Position numbers and translations under genes: made by a program. The notes beneath the pieces are model-generated. The model saw nothing but the letters and a program-made list of their open reading frames with translations. It searched no databases and was not told where the DNA came from. This document shows positions 56,405 through 64,000 of a stretch of DNA of 64,000 nucleotides, piece after piece; within the stretch, counting starts at the first letter, position 1, and each line of letters begins with the position of its first letter. The stretch is from Magnolia sinica (taxonomy: Eukaryota > Streptophyta > Magnoliopsida > Magnoliales > Magnoliaceae), in assembly GCF_029962835.1 (NCBI RefSeq), contig NC_080584.1, forward strand, positions 84,224,862 to 84,288,861, given 5' to 3'.

Positions 56405-56982
56405 TGAAACATGACATCAAGGGGATTTAATATGAAACTCGAGACAACAGTTCACAGGTAAAAACAATTTTGAACTATGAATGTGAGATTAACTTCCTTC
56501 TAGTTCAGCAAAGGCTACAGTATGCAATCATTAGGAAAGCAAAATGTTTGGAATCTATAATCGAAGGAAGATGTTTGTGATAAACTTGATCAGAGGACGA
56601 TTAGAATAATTCATTTGTACTTGACCAACGAAGTCATTTATAATATAATCAATGAGACAACTATCATGGGCTTATGGGTGAAGTTGGAGAGCATATACAT
56701 AATGAAATCACTCACCAATCATCTATATCTGAAAAGACAGTTCTATACTATGAAGATTGAAGAAGAGCTAGGTATCTCTAAGCACCTTAATATCTTTAAC
56801 AAGCTAATTTGCAAGTTGACAAGCATGAAGGTGAAAATTGACAAAGAAGACAAAGCTCTAATTTTGTTGATATCTCTCCCAGAGTTCTACGAGTATTTGG
56901 TTAATACTCTTTATTATGGTAGGGATACCTCAAATGTCGAAAAACTCATTTCATCAGTTTGCGAGACACAACTAATTATTTA
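56405..56982 (+). pseudogene. Tnt1-like copia gag fragment
   Basis: The frame at 56,615-56,983 (122 codons) reads LTNEVIYNIINETTIMGLWV, YIMKSLTNHLYLKRQFYTMK, HLNIFNKLICKL and DKALILLISLPEFYEYL. This is the standard Gag core of Tnt1-type elements. Upstream codons to 56,405 are broken by a stop. No pol follows, so this is a truncated remnant unrelated to the element at 50,110, whose gag differs. Confidence 0.8.
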
Positions 56983-56989
56983 AGATTCT

Positions 56990-58250
56990 AACTGACCGGA
57001 TTGCTTCCACCACCGACCTAGCCTTCTTTGGTCCATTTTTTTCCATAAAAGTGTCTGCAGTTCGCTCTACATCTATGTTCCACGAATATGCTTGCTCATT
57101 GTCTTAATGTCGTTATTCATAATATGCAGGTAACAATCCCATCTTCATATTATCTCATGGGAGGCCATCACGTTCAGTATCTTATCTCAGATCCCTCCTC
57201 TCGTCGGGGGGACATCTTCCTTGACAAGGTGGGGCTGGGGAATATCAAGAAAGCTCGCTAATGTGAGCCCAGGCTGTGCTCTTTCTTCTCCAGCAGATTT
57301 TGATATGCGTCTCTCTCCTAGTTTCCAGGGCATTTTCATTGTAGCAGGATTATATGTTAGGCAAGGGTTCTGTCCCCGCCCGAAAATTCTTGTACAACAT
57401 TGATGCCTATTAATATATATCAAAATGTTCAGTTGTTATAAAAAGAAAAAAGAAAGCACTAGCTCACATAATTACTTTATGAAGTTTCGAACTCAGGCTT
57501 ACTAGCGTGTGGGCAGTTTTTTTTTTTTTTTTTTCATCCTTCCGAGAAAGGTGATTGCACACCACCTGAAAGTTTATTGAATCAGCGAAAAAACTGAACA
57601 TCCATTTAGGCGGGCTTTAACAAAACGGAATCTGGGCCTTGCCTAGCTATCATATAAGATTAACGAACACGAACTATATAAGGACAAGCATGCCCTTGAA
57701 GACAACCGCAAAAGCTGAGAACTTATAAACAAAGGGAAAGGGACATATCTCAATGCCAATCTGCTCCATGAACCAAAAGGGCAAAAGGAAAAAAAAAAAA
57801 AGCTGCTCCATGAACTGAATGATGGAGAGAAGATTCTTCAAGTCACTGGAGCTTCCTTGCATGGGAATTACTGGGCCACACCAACTACTTCCTACGAAAG
57901 AGAGGGGTTAAAAAAAGTACCAGAGCACACGTGCATCTAGATCACACCACACTTGGGATGAACTTCAACTCCTTACCACACCTTTAGCCAAGGACAAGCA
58001 TGTGGGCGTTTAAGCTCAATAAATCCAATCTAAAGTGCAATGGACCCCATCTAAAACAGGGCCATCTGTGGCGACGTTACCTATATATGGCCCTAAGTTT
58101 TGATAAAATGAACCATGTATTGTATATGAGAATTCATATCGAAATCAGACTAGATCGATTGTCATGCACCAATTTTTCATTTGCATGCTACTTAATAGGT
58201 TCGTATTTTTTTATACATTAATTAAACCTACGACACTGCTTCCCCGCGTA
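56990..58250. other. Intergenic DNA, nothing recognised
   Basis: No gene. There is a poly(T) tract near 57,510-57,533 and a poly(A) near 57,788. Short open frames at 57,187-57,423 and 57,674-57,862 show no motif. Confidence 0.5.
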
Positions 58251-58517
58251 AACACAGGTGGTCCAAGAACTCAGGTGTGCGTGACATAGGACGAGAGAAG
58301 ACCAGCTATTGTTACTTTGCCATTCCAGCCTGTGCATATATCATCCTCCACTTTCTTATTCACGAATGGTAGTCGCTAAGAGTGTGATCCTTCTTACAGT
58401 AATTGATGATTTCTGTGATGTGGAAGGTTCGTTAGATGATTTAAATTGCCTTACAGAAGCAGTTGGAACGTCGACCATTCAATATGAATTATTATGTCTT
58501 TGCTGTGAAAACTCTTG

Positions 58518-58555
<38 letters not shown>

Positions 58556-58586
58556 CATGGGAACGTGCCTGTGTGTGTGTATATAT

Positions 58587-59105
58587 AGGAAATGGTACTA
58601 TAAGGTCTTCCTCATGGGAACTTCCATGAGGTCGAGCTGTTTGGCCCCGCCCTGATGTGTGTCGAACATCAACACTGTCCATTTGATGGGTCCCCTTTGG
58701 GTTATGGGATATCCCAAACATCGGCCTTATACGGAACTCAGGTGGGCCATACCATCTAAAACCATGTGAAGGCATGTCTAAAACATATAAAAGTACTTGG
58801 TGGGCCCACCTAAGGTTTGGATGCGGCTGAAACTTTGTCTGACCTCTCATCCAAGTGAGACACAGGGCTGGAATTTTGAACCACATCTCGCTGGACCCAA
58901 TAACTAATTTTGAATGTTTTAATGGGAGGGTTACCCCTCTCAACTGTTTTCTGCGGTGTGGCCCCCACAAGTCATGAATTAACTTGATTTTTAAGCCCAT
59001 GACCCATCTGACTAATGGAGTAGATGTTCAACACACATCACGGTGAGCCCACACAACTCGACCTCATGGGAAGTTCCCATGAGGTCGACCTCATAGTACC
59101 ATTTC

Positions 59106-59108
<3 letters not shown>
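58587..59108. mobile_element. MITE with ~85-bp inverted termini, copy 2
   Basis: It begins GGAAATGGTACTATAAGGTC and ends with the inverse (GACCTCATAGTACCATTTCC). The same family as copy 1 at 4,955-5,490, matching it through most of the interior (for example ATTTGATGGGTCCCC and GGTGGGCCATACCA). It is bracketed by TA-rich tracts and lies inside the terpene synthase pseudogene. Confidence 0.9.
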
Positions 59109-59192
<84 letters not shown>

Positions 59193-59196
59193 TACA
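59109..59196. repeat. (TA)n and (CA)n microsatellite
   Basis: About 68 bp of TA repeat followed by about 20 bp of CA-rich repeat. Open frames across it are artefacts. Confidence 0.95.
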
Positions 59197-59199
59197 CAC

Positions 59200-59358
59200 T
59201 ATACGCTTAACCTTATCATAGCCTTCTATAAGGTGCTATACCGTTGACCTTACCACAGCATTCCGTAAGGTTGAGCATTATATATACATATACACTCAAC
59301 CTTAAAGCCTTCCCTAAGGTGCTATAACGTTGACCTTTTTGTAGCATTCCGTAATTGC
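59200..59358. repeat. ~75-bp local duplication
   Basis: AACCTTATCATAGCCTTCTA...GTTGACCTT...GCATTCCGTAA is followed by a second copy (AACCTTAAAGCCTTCCCTAA...GTTGACCTT...GCATTCCGTAA) about 90 bp later, with several differences. Confidence 0.7.
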
Positions 59359-59519
59359 TTTGTATTTCTCTTTGCTATGGCCCACCAGAATATTAGATCA
59401 GGGTGAAAATTTCCCACAGGGGGTTTTATGGGATTCCGAATCACATGGACCGTTCAGATTAGACACCCATGGCAAGTGTGCAAAGGTGCGCACGTGCGTA
59501 GATGCGCAGGGGAGCATGA

Positions 59520-59520
<1 letters not shown>
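59359..59520. mobile_element. Half element of the 4,317-4,675 MITE family
   Basis: GCTATGGCCCACCAGAATATTAG...GGGATTCCGAATCACATGGA...CCGTTCAGATTAGACACCCA is the inverse of the left half of the element at 4,317. Its other half is missing and an (AT)n tract (59,521-59,553) follows. Confidence 0.65.
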
Positions 59521-59558
<38 letters not shown>

Positions 59559-60115
59559 TTTAATGATGGTAATGATGGTAGATGGGATGGAGAGGGCCTA
59601 TATGGTCACAACAAGGTTATATTTTCTGCACTTGATGATCTTGTTAATGATATTGCGACGACATCCTTCAAGCTACAAGGGCACGACGTGGTAAAGAATA
59701 TTCAAGACATGTTATTTTTTCCATAGTTTACCTTTACATTTTTTTTCTCATGAGCATGTGACCCACCAAATGAGTGGACTGGTGCCCAGAGGTCATACAG
59801 ATGTGCCACCTCGTGCAGGCCTTAGCATTTTTCTCTTTCTCATTTGCAGAAAAAAAGGCTAATGGGTTTTTTTTTTCATGTGTAAAAGTGGTATGAAAAA
59901 TGTGCATGTGTCATTGCTAAAGGAAGTTGAATAGAGAAGAATGAGAATTGCAACAGCCATAGATGAGTATATATATTGAAAATGGCATGACATCCATCGG
60001 TGCACATACCATGACCATTCCAGCATCTTATTTGATTTCTCTAATCTTTGGACACCATTCACATATGGTGAAAAATAAATTCAATTGAATGGGGTTTCTG
60101 AGTGATTCCCCTAAG

Positions 60116-60600
60116 TTGATTAATGTAGATGGAATGGAAAAGTCAGATCAGTCTAGGGCACCGAGAGCAGAATTACGTCTGTGCTTCCTTACCTCGAGAT
60201 GGTGGAAGACATTCCCTCATAATTATCAAGGATTCTCAATGGCTATGTTGATATCCTTGTAGAGCCCATCGATGTTAATTTACCACCTTAGGTTAGAGTG
60301 GCCATTTCATTACACCAATTCTAGGATGCAAATCCACTAATGTGCGATCCCACTCGCTTTCTTTTCTCTTCTTCTTCTTCACCTTTGGCCGGTGGTGTGG
60401 GCCTCTCTTATATTTTATGGGCTACATGCCCTTTTGGAAGAAATAAAATTGTTTTCTTATTTCCACCCCCCCCCCCCCCCCCAACCAAAAAAAAAAAAAA
60501 AGAAGAAGAAGAAGAAAGAAGAAGAAGAAGAAGAAGGAGAGATAATAATTAATAAGCCTGAGTAATGGTCCATTTTCCCCTATCTTAGTAGTTCGAAGAT
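60116..60600. other. Intergenic DNA with poly(C) and (AAG)n tracts
   Basis: No gene. A poly(C) run near 60,466-60,482 is followed by poly(A) and an AAG/GAA-rich tract to 60,540. Confidence 0.6.
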
Positions 60601-60959
60601 GAGATGGCTTGTGGTGTATATTGATTATCATTGATGATTGCTTGATGAGCTTCATGGGATGATCTAGTTTTCTAAGCTAGATCTTCGATGGGGTTATCAA
60701 ATTCACGTAAAAGAAGAAGATATTTCTAAGATAGATCTTCAACAATTTGTTTTGGTATCCATTGATGATATCTTAACTTGCAAATTATTTTTAATACCCT
60801 TCATTTTTATCAGTTATTTGTGAAGATCTCTAATTGTTGAGCAAATCAACTACTTGGGGCATATTACTTCAGGGGAGGGTGTAAATGGGCATATTAATAC
60901 ACAGCCCGTTAAGGCTCTTAGGAGGTTCTTGAACCTGACAGGATGGTATGAAAATTTTA

Positions 60960-61290
60960 GGATGTGGTTCTAAATATTAAGTAGATGCAAATCTCAGGCG
61001 GACCACACCACAGGAAACAGTGATGATTGAACGCGCGACATTAAAAACTTTCCAGGTTTAATTTCCATCCAAACTGTTGATAAGGTCAACCAAACATTGA
61101 TAGGGTAAAATACAAAAATCAGCATGATCTAAAACTTATTTGGCCTACAAACTTCTGTATCTACTTAAGTTTTAGACTAACATCCTACAATGAGCTGAAA
61201 AATTGGATGGGTGACGTGGATATACAACACATTCATCAAGGTGGGCCCCACATGGTAAGGGTAAGGTTTTACCTGCGTGACACCTAATCC
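60960..61290. mobile_element. Partial palindromic MITE in gypsy remnant
   Basis: 'ctcaggcggaccacaccacaggaaacagtgatgattga' through 'acacattcatcaaggtgggccccacatgg' is the right two thirds of the common palindromic family. The left end is missing. Confidence 0.6.
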
Positions 61291-61442
61291 GCTCCAGATG
61301 TAAAATGGTCATCCCCATAGCTTACACGAGCAAGGCCCTAACATTGGGAGAAGTCATCGTGGATAAGAAAGAGATGCAAACCATGATGCGTGCCATTTCA
61401 AAGTGGTAGTTGTACCTGGAAGATATCTGTAGAGCCATAAAA

Positions 61443-62022
61443 GTGTTGACATCACCAAGTTTTGTAGGCCCCACCATGATATATGTGTTATATCTACACC
61501 GTCCATCCATTTTACGAGATCATTTTAGGGCATGGACCCAAAAACGAGAGAGGTCCAAAGCTAAAACAGACCACACCACAGAAAGCAGTGGGGACAAAGA
61601 CACCCACCAGTGAAACCTTCCTAGGGCCCACCATGATGTTTATTTGATATCCAATCTGTTCATAAGGTCACAAAAAACTGGATGAAGAGAAAACACAAAT
61701 ATCAGCTTGATAAAAAACTCGTGGCCCCCAAGAAGTTTTCAATTATAGGCACTCAACCTCCACTACTTTCTGTGGTGTGGTCCACTTGAATTTTTTGCCT
61801 CAATTTTACTTCAATTTTGGGCCCATTCCCTAAAATGATATTGCAAAGTGAATGGACTGTCTGGATATTACATGTACATCTGTGGTGTGGTCCAATTGAT
61901 TTTTTTTGCCTCAAATTTGGTCCCATTTTCTAAAATGATATTACAAAATGGATGGACGGTATGGATATAACGTGTACTTCATGGTGGGGCTCACAGAACT
62001 TTCGTGACATCAACACACCACA
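61443..62022. mobile_element. Palindromic MITE-like element in gypsy remnant
   Basis: Left terminus GTGTTGACATCACCAAGTTT plus TGTAGGCCCCACCATGA matches the reverse complement of the right terminus (TCATGGTGGGGCTCACAGAA...TGACATCAACAC). A short internal duplication near 61,800 and 61,890 ('gtggtgtggtcca..ttgcctcaa') is present. It separates the RNase H pieces of the gypsy remnant. Confidence 0.85.
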
Positions 62023-62799
62023 GTGGTGGCAACCCACGCAATCCTCTTCCAAAGTCTAACGTACATGATGGACCCGTGCATTACATTCATGCTCAATGGC
62101 TAGTCAAATTAATAGGGTATGACTTTGATGTGGTGTTCAGGAGAGAGGTCAAAAATACTGTAGCTGATGCATATCCAGAAGATCAGATGAGGTGGCCAAC
62201 TGACTAATGCTTTCTATATGCAGTTGCAAGGGTCGATTCCTTCATCATCCAACAATATACTGGGCAAAGAAGATCTTGCTAACTCTCCAAATGCCAGATG
62301 CCAGTCACTCAGGATACTTGAAAACATATAAAAAAAATTATTTCATATTTTACTGGAAAGGAATGTGGAAGAACATAAAAATTTTGTAATTTGTGAAGTC
62401 TGCCAGTGGAATGATAGAAAATCTATATCCATCAAGCCTCTTACAACAACTGTCTATTTTAGAGAGTATATATGGATTGAAATTGCCATGGTTTTTATTG
62501 AAAAACTGCCTACTCTCTTTGAAAGAGTGTTATTTTTGTTATAATAGATCAATTTTAAGAAAATATAATCTTTCATAGAAATTAGAGTCATGGTTGTATC
62601 CTAATATCATTATTTTTCTTTATGATAGATGGTTAATAGGCAAAATTTTGTTGTTACTAGTTGGCTCAGTGAATATTGGACTAATTTATGGCAGAAGATT
62701 CAACATGGGAGAAGGCCTGAACCATTCAAAATTGATTCCCAACCATCCAACCCTGATAACAAAGTCGATGATGAAGGTGGAGGGATGTAAGTTCCTATT

Positions 62800-63464
62800 T
62801 TCTCAAAGATTTTTTTTTTTTTTTTTTTTACTTTTATGCTTACATAGTTGGGGTTACATTATCTTTAGGTCTCGTAAATAGTTACTTTTATTTTTACTAT
62901 GTGGGTTGGGCATAAGAAGTATGTATGGGGCATGTAGCACATGTATACAATCATAAGAAATAATAATATTGTTCCTTGGGAGATTTCCATTAACTCAAAT
63001 CAAACTCAGCTTTCACTTTCTCCCTTATTTCATTATGAGATTAATTAATTATTACATGCATTGGTTAATCTAAGTGAAAGGACTTCTTAATGATTAGCAT
63101 TGTGTTTGAGATAAAATGTCTAATCGTGATTAAGGGTTTGGAGCTGGTGTTTGATATTTCTGTTAACCATTGGGCATCCGGCATCAGGCATCTCACATAA
63201 CTGCAATTGGTGTTATGGGATTGGCTATGAGAGGCAACGGTGTCAATAGCTAGTGATGTGTAAGTCATGGTATTTATCTAACGTAAAGAGCACTACAACT
63301 TTTCCTATCATGATAAGAGCATGGATAATTAATTCGAAGAGATATGGAGTAATTGGATTGCATTGAGAAATAATTATTGTCATTGGGAACTTTTTTAAGT
63401 ATTTAACCTTGCTTGGGAATAAATGCTAATGTTCAGGTTTAATGGCTTTCATTAATGTCTCTTT
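62800..63464. other. Intergenic DNA, nothing recognised
   Basis: A poly(T) tract at 62,811-62,829, then AT-rich sequence without recognisable genes or paired repeats. Confidence 0.5.
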
Positions 63465-64000
63465 TGAGGGTCAAATATTGCATATCAGACCCCAGTTGTT
63501 ACCTAATTTTATAAACATAATATCATTTAACGCCCTATTTTAATCGTGTTTGTACTGTAAGGTGAATTTAGGAGCCTAGACTGAAAAACGGTACTAAAAG
63601 CGTGGATTTAACCCTCAAACATTACCAAGACCGAGGACGAACCCCAGCGGACTGAAATCAAAGAATTTACATGCCAGATATCCAGAAAAAATCAAGTGAT
63701 TGAAGTTTAAGTGGCCTGAAAGTCGTCCTTAATACAAGATCACAGGGCTCTCACCATCTGTTTAGCTCGAAACTTTATATCTGGCCTGAGGACCTTGAAT
63801 TAACAGTACACGTCGAAATTCAGCTCTTGGATCCCTCTGGAAGTGGCCCAAAAGATAGATCACCCAAATATCAGCAATTTGGGGCCCACTTGATCTTTGG
63901 ATATGCTTCGTCTTTGGTCTCAACCCCTTAAATTAGATGAGGAAGCAGATTAACGGTGTGGATTTAACCAAACATCACTGTGGACCCCACCTTGAGTAGT
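63465..64000 (+). mobile_element. Second copy of the 7,771-9,824 LTR family (partial)
   Basis: From TGAGGGTCAAATATTGCATA to the window end, the sequence matches the minus strand of 9,824-9,290 (for example AGGTGAATTTAGGAGCC, GAATTTACATGCCA, TGGCCTGAAAGTCG, GGCCCACTTGATCT). Similarity starts abruptly at TGAGGG, which defines this end of the LTR. The element continues beyond the window. Confidence 0.8.

Larger units (their letters stand above)
58258..60115 (+). pseudogene. Partial geranyllinalool synthase-like pseudogene
   Basis: Three exons correspond to exons 9, 10 and 11 of the gene at 38,786. 58,258-58,469 has GVRDIGREKTSYCYFAIPAC, a one-base frameshift, then VVAKSVILLTVIDDFCDVEG; the Asp-rich motif is DDFCD. 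It has also lost two codons (FG) before REKT. 59,582-59,711 has EGLYGHNKVIFSALDDLVND and a mutated donor (ATG|TT). 59,889-60,115 has WYEKCAC, a stop where EAEW is expected, and AHTMTIPASYLIS. Exons 1-8 and 12 are absent. The interval between the first two exons has filled with a MITE, (TA)n tracts and a local duplication. It is a decayed neighbour of the intact gene. Confidence 0.85.
60600..62800 (+). pseudogene. Decayed Ty3/gypsy pol, interrupted by a MITE
   Basis: Fragments appear in gypsy order. RT (60,640-60,740): LLDELHGMI, FSKLDLRWGYQIHVKEEDIS. RT continued (60,750-60,960): VSIDDIL and INYLGHITSGEGV, then ALRRFLNLTGW. RNase H tail (62,085-62,200): WLVKLIGYDFDVVFRREVKN, TVADAY. Integrase zinc region (62,310-62,420): HSGYLKTYKKN, FYWKGMWKNIK, CEVCQWNDR. 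Many stops, deletions and frame changes. The RNase H region is split by two MITE-like insertions. LTRs were not found. Confidence 0.8.

Overview
The window is nuclear DNA of a flowering plant. It has GT-AG introns of 80 bp to 2.1 kb, plant Ty1/copia, Ty3/gypsy, L1-type LINE, CACTA, SINE and MITE-like elements, and a plant terpene synthase. Many long palindromic repeats are built around 'GGGCCCACCATGATG' and its complement; from general knowledge these suggest a magnoliid (Magnoliales/Laurales), but that placement is inference. No rRNA, convincing tRNA gene, CRISPR array or bacterial-type operon was seen.

Layout. 1-5,550: intergenic DNA packed with palindromic MITE-like units and microsatellites. 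5,552-21,769: one minus-strand L1-type LINE with an RRM in ORF1, then endonuclease, reverse transcriptase and RNase H. It is split by three LTR-like insertions (7,771-9,824; 10,497-13,606; 15,910-21,200). Two of these have perfect 5-bp target duplications (CAACT and TCGAT) and are read as solo LTRs; removing all three leaves about 5.7 kb of LINE. 21,770-26,275: more MITE-like units, a second LINE 3' fragment and AT-rich DNA. 26,276-37,889: an 11.6-kb non-autonomous CACTA transposon with matching ends and an ATT target duplication. It carries a 3.7-kb degenerate telomere-like array and minus-strand exon fragments resembling PUMILIO, an LRR protein, SECRET AGENT and perhaps PNPase.

38,786-49,873: the one apparently intact host gene, a 12-exon, 868-codon class I terpene synthase most like the geranyllinalool synthase (TPS-e/f) clade. 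Its introns hold a SINE nested in a MITE, a second SINE candidate, a LINE 3' end and a tandem duplication. 50,110-55,326: a Ty1/copia element with both LTRs, starting 237 bp after the stop codon and disabled by ten in-frame stops. 55,850-56,982: a second copia remnant. 58,258-60,115: a broken partial copy of the terpene synthase. 60,600-62,800: a decayed Ty3/gypsy pol. 63,465-64,000: the start of a second copy of the 7,771-9,824 LTR family.

The terpene synthase gene and its relic look like a decayed tandem pair. The upstream CACTA element ends about 0.8 kb before the putative TATA box and the copia element begins just past the 3' end, so both flanks of the functional gene have been remodelled by transposons. 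All functions are inferred from reading the sequence by eye; no database search was possible.
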